Source: Candidatus Zixiibacteriota bacterium (GTDB lineage: Bacteria; Zixibacteria; MSB-5A5; RBG-16-43-9). From it: a DNA stretch of 6,216 bases. Of the stretch, positions 1-5,461 are shown one piece after another. The first letter of the stretch is position 1. The number at the start of each line of letters is the position of its first letter. The translations under genes were made by a program, and so were the position numbers. The stretch lies in contig JAOUFL010000145.1 of the NCBI GenBank assembly GCA_029858245.1, positions 1 through 6,216 of the forward strand, written 5' to 3'. The notes beneath the pieces are model-generated. The model did no database searches, was not told where the DNA came from, and worked only from the letters and a program-made list of their open reading frames with translations.

Positions 1-1
1 T

Positions 2-901
2 TTGATCTTATCCGAGATAATGACCTATCAATCATCTATCTCGGATTGTGATACCGGTGGCGGAAAAGTAGTGTTATGGCATGATTTTGAGGAGGAACCG
101 GACGAGGCATATTATCGGGCATTGGGTAGATTTATCCAGGGATTGAAAGGAAGGATTGTCACCTACCCGGACTTGGGAACAGATACACAGGAGATGAGAT
201 ATATAAGGAGAGAGACAGAACACGTCCTTTTTTACGAGACCGCTTCCGGTTTAAGAGCAGAAAGCTCAGAACTTACCGCTTATGGGGTGTACTGGGGTAT
301 GAAAGCATGCGTAAAGGAGCTTTATGGGGTATCTTCTCTGGATGGGCTAACTGTGGGTATACAGGGAGTGGGTAGCGTAGGTCAGATCTTAGCAGACTAT
401 CTCAAAAAAGAAAAAGTGAAGTTAGTGGTAACTGATTTAAATTACGATTCCATAAAAAAAGTCCAGGATAGATACCCGGATACAGTGATTGTCACTCCCG
501 AAGAACTCTTAACCTGTAAATGTGAGATCCTTTCTCCCTGCGCCTTAGGTCCCGTTTTCACCAGACAGAACATAGATAAACTTAACTGTAAAATTATCGC
601 CGGAGGAGCATATAATGTATTGGAGGATACTTCCCTGGCTGAAGAGCTTTACAAAAGAGGAATTATATATGCCCCGGATTTCGTAATTAATTCCGGCGAG
701 CTTTTCCTGACTGCTGATGCCCTGCAAATATTATCCAAGGATGAGGCTTTAGCCAGGGTCAGGAAAATCTATGATATAATGGCAAAGGTGTTAACCATTG
801 CTAAAAAAGGGAATATTTCCCCTTATCAGGCTGCTTACCGAATGGCAAAAGAAAGAATTAAAAAAGTTGGGGACATAAAAAATATATTATGCTGTATTTA
901 A
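2..901 (+). CDS. Glu/Leu/Phe/Val dehydrogenase family protein, leucine dehydrogenase-like (5' truncated by window edge)
   Basis: This is the C-terminal ~299 residues of an NAD-dependent amino-acid dehydrogenase, which oxidatively deaminates an amino acid (leucine or valine by family resemblance) to a 2-oxo acid plus ammonia. The frame is open to the left edge. Alignment from memory to ~365-residue Bacillus leucine dehydrogenases suggests about 60 N-terminal residues are missing, so the TTG at base 2 is not the real start. Counting from base 2, the GGGK motif ends in the catalytic Lys22, and Asp57 in PDLGT lies 35 residues later, the same spacing as K80/D115 of leucine dehydrogenase. LTAYGVY lies at 91-97, the Rossmann GxGxxG at 122-127, and Asp145 in VTDLN fits NAD preference. 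SPCALG and YAPDFVINSG are also present. Oddly, the usual TYKN is TYQS, so the substrate-carboxylate lysine is Gln10, and the later ANN is AYN. The family is certain, the substrate is not. buk follows 80 bp downstream on the same strand. Confidence 0.9.
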   Translation: MILSEIMTYQSSISDCDTGGGKVVLWHDFEEEPDEAYYRALGRFIQGLKGRIVTYPDLGTDTQEMRYIRRETEHVLFYETASGLRAESSELTAYGVYWGMKACVKELYGVSSLDGLTVGIQGVGSVGQILADYLKKEKVKLVVTDLNYDSIKKVQDRYPDTVIVTPEELLTCKCEILSPCALGPVFTRQNIDKLNCKIIAGGAYNVLEDTSLAEELYKRGIIYAPDFVINSGELFLTADALQILSKDEALARVRKIYDIMAKVLTIAKKGNISPYQAAYRMAKERIKKVGDIKNILCCI

Positions 902-906
902 AAAAA

Positions 907-938
907 GTTTAAAGGTTCAATGGTTCAAAAGTTCAAAG
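907..938. repeat. Four tandem copies of an 8-bp unit (consensus GTTCAAAG)
   Basis: Four head-to-tail octamers start at 907, 915, 923 and 931. The last is GTTCAAAG; the first has T for C at position 4, the second has T at position 7, and the third has A at position 8. The array lies just after the dehydrogenase stop and before buk. A two-copy version lies after the buk stop. It has no coding potential and forms no stable hairpin, so its function is unknown. Confidence 0.75.
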
Positions 939-981
939 GAGAAAATAAAAGAGAAAATTAATTAAAGGATATTGAAAGAAA

Positions 982-2073
982 ATGAACAAGAAAAACAGTT
1001 TAAGGATTCTGGTGATCAATCCGGGTTCAACTTCAACCAAGGTCTCAATCTTCGAGGAGGAGAAAGAGCTTTTCGACAAGACCATTTCTCACAGCAAGCT
1101 GGAGCTGGAACCCTTCAAAAGGGTATGGGACCAGTATGAGTTCAGGAAAAAACTGATCAAAGAGCTATTGGAGGATCACAATATAAAACCTACATCTCTT
1201 TCCGCAGTTGTGGGTAGAGGCGGGCTTTTCAAGCCTGTAGTCAGCGGTACTTACTTGGTAAACGAGAAGATGATAGAGGATGGCAGAAATGCTTATGGAG
1301 GAGAGCATGCATCAAATCTGGGTGCAGTTCTGGCTTTTGGTCTGGGATGGGATTATCATATTCCTGCTTTTATTGTGGACCCGCCATCTGTGGATGAGTT
1401 CGAGGAATGCTCCAGATACTCGGGTTTACCGGAGTTCCCTCAAAAGAGCCTTTTTCATGCATTAAATGTTAAAGCTACAGCCCGATTAGCTGCTGGTGAT
1501 TTAAAGAAGAAGCTCGAAGAGATAAATCTAATTGTAGCTCATCTGGGTGGAGGTATTACTGTAGCGGCATTGAAAAAGGGGAGGGTAGTCGATACCAATA
1601 ATGCGCTTGATTCAGGACCTTTTACTCCTGAAAGGTCTGGCAGCTTACCTATGTATGACTTTGCAGAATGGTGTTTTTCAGGCAAGTTAAGCCTAGATCA
1701 GGTGAAAAAGAGGATGGTAGGTGGTGGGGGTCTGGTTGCTTATTTAGGGACTAATGATGCCAGAGAAGTTGAGAGAAAGATAGAGAGTGGAGATAAAAAG
1801 GCAAAAGAAGTGTATGAGGCTATGATTTACCAGATTGCCTGTACCATAGGCACAAGGGCAGTGGCTCTAAAAGGTAAAGTGGACGCTGTTGTTTTAACCG
1901 GCGGGTTGGCTCATTCAGAAATGATAGTGGAGAGGTTAAAAGAATATGTAGGTTTCATTGCCAGGATTTTAATTTATCCGGGGCAGGATGAGATGAAAGC
2001 ACTTGCCCTGGGGGCTCTGCGGGTACTGAGAGGGGAGGAGGAGGCGAAGGTTTACCCACAGGTGGTTGAATAA
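982..2073 (+). CDS. buk: Butyrate kinase (branched-chain fatty-acid kinase)
   Basis: Butyrate kinase is a cytoplasmic ASKHA-fold acetokinase-family enzyme that transfers phosphate from butyryl- or branched-chain acyl-phosphate to ADP, giving the free acid and ATP. The 363-residue length matches the family (about 355-365). The N-terminal phosphate loop INPGSTSTK is at residues 12-20, VDPPSVDEF at 132-140, the nucleotide-phosphate motif HLGGG at 187-191, DSGPFTPERSG at 210-220, TGGLAHS at 306-312 and YPGQDEM at 332-338. All are the hallmarks expected for Buk rather than acetate kinase. The ATG at 982 puts the first motif at the usual place. A weak AAAGGA lies 12 bases upstream, so initiation may be modest or coupled to the upstream gene. 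Its partner enzyme Ptb is encoded at 5462-6216 on the opposite strand. Whether butyrate or isobutyrate/isovalerate is the true substrate cannot be read from sequence, although the neighbouring dehydrogenase suggests branched-chain substrates. Confidence 0.96.
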   Translation: MNKKNSLRILVINPGSTSTKVSIFEEEKELFDKTISHSKLELEPFKRVWDQYEFRKKLIKELLEDHNIKPTSLSAVVGRGGLFKPVVSGTYLVNEKMIEDGRNAYGGEHASNLGAVLAFGLGWDYHIPAFIVDPPSVDEFEECSRYSGLPEFPQKSLFHALNVKATARLAAGDLKKKLEEINLIVAHLGGGITVAALKKGRVVDTNNALDSGPFTPERSGSLPMYDFAEWCFSGKLSLDQVKKRMVGGGGLVAYLGTNDAREVERKIESGDKKAKEVYEAMIYQIACTIGTRAVALKGKVDAVVLTGGLAHSEMIVERLKEYVGFIARILIYPGQDEMKALALGALRVLRGEEEAKVYPQVVE

Positions 2074-2095
2074 AAAAAAGTAAAAGAGATAAAGG

Positions 2096-2111
2096 GTTCA
2101 AGGATTTAAGG
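2096..2111. repeat. Two further copies of the 8-bp unit
   Basis: GTTCAAGG followed by ATTTAAGG, in the same octamer register as the array at 907-938, starts 22 bases after the buk stop. The second copy is diverged. Together with the first array it means each visible plus-strand metabolic gene is followed by this repeat. Confidence 0.5.
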
Positions 2112-2127
2112 GTAATAAAAATGTAGC

Positions 2128-2145
2128 GGAAGGCTTAAGCCTTCC
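2128..2145. repeat. Perfect 18-bp palindrome downstream of buk
   Basis: GGAAGGCTTAAGCCTTCC is a perfect inverted repeat preceded by TGTAGC. Its position 54 bases after the buk stop would suit a transcription end. However, the plus strand continues with ATTTAAAAAA and lacks a U-tract, so it is not a standard intrinsic terminator. It may be a diverged member of the palindrome cluster that follows. Confidence 0.75.
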
Positions 2146-2174
2146 ATTTAAAAAACAACAAATAATAATCGTAG

Positions 2175-2193
2175 GCGGAGCACCCTGCTCCGC
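2175..2193. repeat. Hairpin, 8-bp perfect stem with 3-base loop
   Basis: GCGGAGCA and TGCTCCGC flank the loop CCC. It is headed by ATCGTAG at 2168-2174, sharing CGTAG with the units at 2198 and 2259. No T-run follows, so it looks like a repeated palindromic element rather than a terminator. Confidence 0.75.
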
Positions 2194-2195
2194 AG

Positions 2196-2251
2196 TTCGT
2201 AGTGCGACCCTTTAGGGTCGCTCAGGCAAGGCTAAAGCCTCGCACTACGAA
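2196..2251. repeat. 56-bp composite palindrome with perfect 12-bp ends enclosing two inner hairpins
   Basis: The ends TTCGTAGTGCGA (2196-2207) and TCGCACTACGAA (2240-2251) are perfect reverse complements. Inside are an 8-bp-stem hairpin at 2204-2221 centred on CCCTTTAGGG and a second, imperfect hairpin at 2226-2243 centred on AGGCTAAAGCCT. The inner stems overlap the outer arms, so two mutually exclusive folds are possible: one long stem, or two adjacent hairpins. No target duplication is visible at the edges, and the element is too short to encode anything. Confidence 0.8.
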
Positions 2252-2256
2252 ATAAA

Positions 2257-2287
2257 TTCGTAGCGTCCGACGTTCCCTGTCGGACGC
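2257..2287 (+). repeat. Palindromic unit with TTCGTAG head and 9-bp stem; left member of an inverted pair
   Basis: TTCGTAG leads into a hairpin with 9-bp arms GCGTCCGAC (2263-2271) and GTCGGACGC (2279-2287) and a 7-base loop. Bases 2260-2271 (GTAGCGTCCGAC) match the reverse complement of 3167-3178 at 11 of 12 positions, so a related unit lies in inverted orientation on the other side of the intervening gene. Confidence 0.75.
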
Positions 2288-2322
2288 AGTGAATATATCA
2301 TATGAAAACACTCAATAACTAC

Positions 2323-2328
2323 AAAGGA
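2323..2328 (+). promoter_or_regulatory. Ribosome binding site that favours the GTG at 2339
   Basis: AAAGGA ends 10 bases before GTG 2339 but only 1 base before the alternative in-frame GTG at 2330. The spacing therefore favours the downstream start. The frame is closed upstream by TGA at 2303-2305, and no ATG is available near the 5' end. Confidence 0.45.
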
Positions 2329-2338
2329 TGTGTTAATA

Positions 2339-3133
2339 GTGCGTAGACAGAGTTATAAAACAAAGGCAGAAGATTTTTTTATCGAAATTTTTCTGAAATA
2401 CTATAACTCTTCAAACCTTTCTGACTTTAAAGTGATAACAAGACCTGAAAATGATCAAAATATTAAAGGGACATTTGATTATCTTTGTGAAGATGTGAAA
2501 AGTAGTAAAAAAATAGCTGTGGAAATCACTACTCTTCATAAATCGGAGAAAAACGTTGAGACAAATGTTAATCTAAACAGATTTATAGCAAAGTTAAAAG
2601 AAAAGGCTGAAAATCTCATCTCTCCTAATTTAAATAGAATCTATCTGTTTTTCGTTAATTTTTACGAACCTCCAAAAACTTCTGAAAGAAACAGATATAT
2701 TGATGCTTTAATTTGTTTAATAACTCGGTCAATAGACGATTATGAACAGAATAAACTTACGCCTTTGACATATAAAATGCATGAGTTGCCACCTCTTGTT
2801 AAAGAATTTAAACTCCATACTATTTATGATGGCCGAGGAAAAATTGAATTCGGTTGGACTTGCAAGGATAATTTTTCCAAGAATATATTAAGAGATATAA
2901 AAAACAATTTTGGGATAATATTAAATAAGAAAAATCGAAGATTGAAGCTAGCTAAAGAACAGTTTTTTAAAACTATATTACTAATAATTAATCGTCGTTA
3001 TGATACGGTCGAGTTGGGCATGGAAAGCTCCTTTAAAAGTATTAATCAAGAGGAACATTGTTGGATTGATGAAATTTACTTGGCTGATCAAGTTAGTTCT
3101 CAGTCTAGTTTTGAGATTGTAAAGATTAAGTAG
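2339..3133 (+). CDS. AT-rich orphan protein of unknown function; possible PD-(D/E)XK-type nuclease fold
   Basis: I do not recognise a named family. With the GTG start at 2339 the protein has 264 residues, is soluble, lysine- and asparagine-rich, and has no signal peptide or membrane helix. The N-terminal third has the layout of a PD-(D/E)XK endonuclease core. A helix near residues 9-18 contains Glu11, followed by a strand ending in FDY with Asp47. Twelve residues on comes a Lys-Lys turn and the strand IAVEIT with Glu62, then Lys68. The usual third-position lysine of ExK is Thr64. The C-terminal half is helical and basic. The gene is visibly more AT-rich than its neighbours: three 60-base lines counted by hand are about 18-35% GC, against about 40-57% for two lines of buk. 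It stands alone between convergent operons and is bracketed by palindromes, which suggests horizontal acquisition. A weak -10-like TATCAT lies at 2296-2301, with no good -35. A nuclease or defence role is inference only. Confidence 0.65.
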   Translation: MRRQSYKTKAEDFFIEIFLKYYNSSNLSDFKVITRPENDQNIKGTFDYLCEDVKSSKKIAVEITTLHKSEKNVETNVNLNRFIAKLKEKAENLISPNLNRIYLFFVNFYEPPKTSERNRYIDALICLITRSIDDYEQNKLTPLTYKMHELPPLVKEFKLHTIYDGRGKIEFGWTCKDNFSKNILRDIKNNFGIILNKKNRRLKLAKEQFFKTILLIINRRYDTVELGMESSFKSINQEEHCWIDEIYLADQVSSQSSFEIVKIK

Positions 3134-3150
3134 TTAAAGCAAAAGATATG

Positions 3151-3178
3151 TCCACCCGACACAAGGGTCGGATGCTAC
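3151..3178 (-). repeat. Palindromic unit, inverted relative to the unit at 2257-2287
   Basis: Read on the minus strand, this starts GTAGCATCCGAC (3178-3167), one mismatch from the unit at 2260-2271, and then reaches GTCGG after a 6-base loop (stem CCGAC/GTCGG at 3156-3160 and 3167-3171). The outer part of the stem has decayed. It starts 17 bases after the stop of the AT-rich gene, forming the right side of an inverted pair around it. Confidence 0.65.
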
Positions 3179-3197
3179 AAAAACGTAACACCTCTAC

Positions 3198-3214
3198 AAG
3201 CCGTAAGGCTTTTA
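3198..3214 (+). terminator. Weak intrinsic-terminator-like hairpin
   Basis: AAGCC-GTAA-GGCTT forms a 5-bp stem with a GNRA-like 4-base loop and runs into TTTTA on the plus strand, 64 bases after the stop of the AT-rich gene. The stem is short and the T-run overlaps it, so this could equally be another decayed palindrome of the local cluster. Confidence 0.25.
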
Positions 3215-3215
3215 T

Positions 3216-3237
3216 CGGTCGACGATTTTGTCGGATG
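3216..3237 (-). repeat. Decayed copy of the TCCGAC-type palindrome
   Basis: On the minus strand CATCCGAC (3237-3230) is identical to the core of the unit at 3174-3167. It is followed after a short spacer by GTCG, leaving only about a 4-bp stem. It includes GTCGAC at 3218-3223. The unit appears to be an eroded family member in the same orientation as its neighbour. Confidence 0.4.
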
Positions 3238-3268
3238 TTTGTATCCTAATCAAATAGATCCCCTTGAC

Positions 3269-4075
3269 TCAATCCATTTCCAGCGGTTTTGCTTCTTCAG
3301 GTATCTTGATCTGAAATTTCTTCTCTGCAATGGCTGAATTAATCTTGGTCTCCAGAAATTTAAGCCGGAGCTTTTCTTTTTCGTTTAAGGAGTTTATCTT
3401 AATCTCCTGAGGTATTTTTATTCCACTGATTTCCCTGAAATCCTTATATTCGATCACAAAACCTTTAGCTTCTTCTGGAGTGGAGTATTCAGTTTCCTCC
3501 CACATACACTTTCGCAAATAAGCTTCATCTTTATCTATGAAGAAACTTTTTTTCCAGTTATTTCCTCTTTGTTCAAAAATGAAGTTTTTCTTATCCATCC
3601 CTTTATAAATAGTTCCCACTTTTTTCAATTGCGTCTCCAGGGTGAGAATCTTCAAAAGGCAAAAAAGGTTTATCTCCGTCTGAAAAATCTCCTCCTCAGA
3701 GCAACTCAGGTCTATGCCCTTATAATACTCTTTAAGTCTTGGGAAATAGAAAAGAAAGGTATCTCCGATAGTCACCCCGGTTACATAATCTGGTCCCAAA
3801 AAGGCTTTGATCTTAAAGGCAAGACTATCCGGTCTTATAAAGAATAACTCCAGATCTCCGGAGTAGCTTCCCTTTGAGGATTTTAAGTTAAAGCTTACAA
3901 GCGAGGCAATGGATTTTATCTGGTTTTGATTGAATATGGCTTTTTCCAAAACCTTTTCCGGCTCAAGTTCTCCTTCGGGGATTCTCAATTGAGGTGCGGG
4001 ATGGCAGTTTAAGAAAATCAAACAAAATAAAATAAGACTTATAATATCAGGGAAAGAGTTCTTGAGATTTGACAT
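3269..4075 (-). CDS. Outer-membrane-type lipoprotein, LolA/LolB-like (DUF4292-like)
   Basis: From the ATG at 4075 this is a 268-residue protein. Its N-terminus has Lys5, then a hydrophobic stretch at 10-23 (ISLILFCLIFLN) ending at Cys24, consistent with a lipoprotein signal peptide, followed by a Pro-rich linker. The mature part alternates strands such as GSYSGDLELFFIRPDSLAFKI, and ends in beta-rich segments (FVIEYKDF, GIKIPQEIKI, LRLKFLETKIN). This is the pattern of the LolA/LolB/LppX half-barrel that binds lipid chains and, I believe, of DUF4292 proteins. The role is probably in envelope lipid or lipoprotein handling, on the periplasmic side of a membrane. A longer reading to 4171 overlaps the preceding gene in another frame and would bury the signal peptide, so it was discarded. 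The start lies 4 bases after the M50 stop, implying translational coupling; no strong Shine-Dalgarno is visible. The residue before the cysteine is Asn, unusual for a lipobox (normally Gly, Ala or Ser). Confidence 0.75.
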   Translation of the reverse strand: MSNLKNSFPDIISLILFCLIFLNCHPAPQLRIPEGELEPEKVLEKAIFNQNQIKSIASLVSFNLKSSKGSYSGDLELFFIRPDSLAFKIKAFLGPDYVTGVTIGDTFLFYFPRLKEYYKGIDLSCSEEEIFQTEINLFCLLKILTLETQLKKVGTIYKGMDKKNFIFEQRGNNWKKSFFIDKDEAYLRKCMWEETEYSTPEEAKGFVIEYKDFREISGIKIPQEIKINSLNEKEKLRLKFLETKINSAIAEKKFQIKIPEEAKPLEMD

Positions 4076-4079
4076 TTTT

Positions 4080-4742
4080 TCAGATATATATGAGTCGGAT
4101 AAATTCAGGTCCAGCGAAGATGGTTCCAAAGAAGATGATAAATGGACCGAAAATAGACCAGAGAATTCCAATGTTTAAAAAATAGTCCAGGAAGATTATC
4201 CCCAGGAGAACATAAGGTGCGAACCTCTGAATCTGGGTTAGCTGATTATTGTATTGAGGAGGTAATAATCCTGCCAGGATGTGTGAGCCATCCAGGGGTT
4301 TTACGGGGAGCAGGTTGAATACAGTTAGAACCAGGTTTAGCTGGATTCCCTTTACCAGCATTAAAATAATTAGCTGGTAGGAAGAAGGTTCTGAAGTGAA
4401 GGAGTAAGGGCTGTAGATAATTCGAAAAAGAAGTCCAAGAGCAAATGCTAAAAGCATGTTTGAGGCTGGACCAGCTAAGGATACCCAGAGCTCATCCTTA
4501 CGGGGGTTTTTGAAATTATTCGGATTGATCGGGACCGGTTTTGCCCAGCCAAAACCATAGAAATATAAGAGTAAAAGCCCGACAATGTCTATGTGAGATA
4601 TGGGATTTAGAGTTAACCTCCCGGCTAACTTGGCAGTAGGGTCCCCTTTACGGTATGCCATCCAGCCATGGGAATACTCATGGACTGTTATGGCAAAAAG
4701 CAGTGGTGGGGTAATAATCAGATAATATATCAGTTTATCCAT
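4080..4742 (-). CDS. Site-2 protease family (M50) membrane metalloprotease
   Basis: This is a 220-residue polytopic membrane protein of the short, PDZ-less site-2 protease type, with its zinc site within the membrane. The first helix (about 5-25) carries HEYSH at 21-25, two zinc-ligand histidines and the catalytic Glu22. GRLTLNPISHID at 41-52 and WAKPVPINPNNF at 66-77 are typical of this subfamily, as is SLAGPASN at 88-95. NLLPVKPLDG at 143-152 supplies the third ligand, Asp151. Further hydrophobic helices lie around 96-110, 124-142 and 176-210. All catalytic residues are present, so it should be active; the substrate is unknown. The subfamily is widespread and often annotated only as site-2 protease family protein. 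AAGG at 4749-4752 on the minus strand, 6 bases from the ATG, is a good ribosome binding site. It lies 64 bp after the glycosylase gene and is coupled to the lipoprotein gene downstream. Confidence 0.93.
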   Translation of the reverse strand: MDKLIYYLIITPPLLFAITVHEYSHGWMAYRKGDPTAKLAGRLTLNPISHIDIVGLLLLYFYGFGWAKPVPINPNNFKNPRKDELWVSLAGPASNMLLAFALGLLFRIIYSPYSFTSEPSSYQLIILMLVKGIQLNLVLTVFNLLPVKPLDGSHILAGLLPPQYNNQLTQIQRFAPYVLLGIIFLDYFLNIGILWSIFGPFIIFFGTIFAGPEFIRLIYI

Positions 4743-4806
4743 CGAATTCCTTAATGCTCCTAATACATTCTTGAATAATCTGTATAATTTAAAGTTCTCA
4801 TTGGTT

Positions 4807-5385
4807 TTATTTTCTGGAGATATATCTGTTGCCTTCTACATAAAATCTCCACTTTCTTTTTTTACCCAGGTTTATGCCTATTCGGTTTGTAGAAACGATC
4901 GTACCTATTTTCGCGCCTCTATCTTCAATAAATATGATTTTTCCACAGAGGTCAGCTCCATTTAATGTTCTGTTGATGCCCATAGCCATACACAGTTTTC
5001 CCGGACCACTGGTCAGCTCTTCCATTTTTGAATTTTTTCTTTTCATTTTCATAATCTCGATACCCTCTTCTGGCTCCAGAGCCCGGATTAAAACCGCAGC
5101 GGGAAATCCTGCTTTCTCTGTAACGAAGTTAAGGCAGTGGTGCATACCGTAGGTAAAATAAACATAAGCATAACCGGGTTTTCCGAACATTATTTTATTT
5201 CTCGGGGTAATACCTCTATAAGCATGAGAAGCGGGATCATCAGGACCAATATAAGCTTCTGTTTCCACTATTTTGCCAGATAGTATTTTACCGTTCCTTT
5301 TTATCACAAGATATTTACCCAGCAACTCCTTGGCGACCTCTAAGGTGGAATTTCTGTAAAAACTTCTATTTAATTTTCTTTTCAT
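4807..5385 (-). CDS. DNA-3-methyladenine glycosylase, AAG/MPG type
   Basis: This is a base-excision repair enzyme that removes 3-methyladenine and other alkylated or deaminated purines. At 192 residues it is the usual length for bacterial members of the AAG (MPG) family. Residues equivalent to the human active site are in place: ETEAY at 41-45 with catalytic Glu43 and Tyr45, His54 in ASH, YGMHHCLNF at 79-87 with Asn86, and Arg101 in VLIRALEP. SGPGKLCMAMGI at 126-137 and RIGI...WRFYVEGN near the C-terminus complete the fold. It is unrelated to the AlkA or Tag helix-hairpin-helix enzymes. The ATG at 5385 gives the standard N-terminus (a basic stretch, then FYRNSTLEVAKELLGK). The upstream ribosome site is weak (GAGA). 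It lies 76 bp downstream of ptb on the same strand. No LexA- or Ada-type operator was recognised. Confidence 0.95.
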   Translation of the reverse strand: MKRKLNRSFYRNSTLEVAKELLGKYLVIKRNGKILSGKIVETEAYIGPDDPASHAYRGITPRNKIMFGKPGYAYVYFTYGMHHCLNFVTEKAGFPAAVLIRALEPEEGIEIMKMKRKNSKMEELTSGPGKLCMAMGINRTLNGADLCGKIIFIEDRGAKIGTIVSTNRIGINLGKKRKWRFYVEGNRYISRK

Positions 5386-5461
5386 TTATGAAATCTCAAG
5401 GGAAAGCAAAGAGAAAACTTCATCAGGATAATAGAAACATCGTATGGTTATCCCGGAATAT

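Noticed and set aside
545..727. 60-residue reading frame on the minus strand inside the dehydrogenase gene
   Set aside because: It is antisense to a strongly conserved dehydrogenase region and has no family resemblance or start signal.
2128..2145. Intrinsic terminator for buk
   Set aside because: The palindrome is perfect but no T-tract follows on the plus strand, and on the minus strand the nearest T-run is displaced; it is listed as a palindrome instead.
2196..2251. Complete insertion sequence or MITE
   Set aside because: There are perfect 12-bp ends, but no target-site duplication is visible, the length is only 56 bp and no transposase is in the window.
2121..2290. CRISPR array
   Set aside because: The repeats differ from one another in stem sequence and length, and are not separated by spacers of uniform length.
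2302..2346. 14-codon reading frame (ATG at 2302, TAG at 2344-2346) overlapping the start of the AT-rich gene
   Set aside because: It has no ribosome binding site of its own, no attenuator-like codon run and no recognisable peptide; chance occurrence in AT-rich DNA is sufficient.
4076..4171. N-terminal extension of the lipoprotein reading frame by 32 residues
   Set aside because: It lies entirely inside the 3' end of the M50 gene in another frame and would place residues before a well-formed signal peptide. The ATG at 4075 directly after the M50 stop explains the gene better.
4771..5152. Plus-strand reading frames opposite the glycosylase gene
   Set aside because: They are shadows of the glycosylase, whose active-site residues are all present on the other strand.
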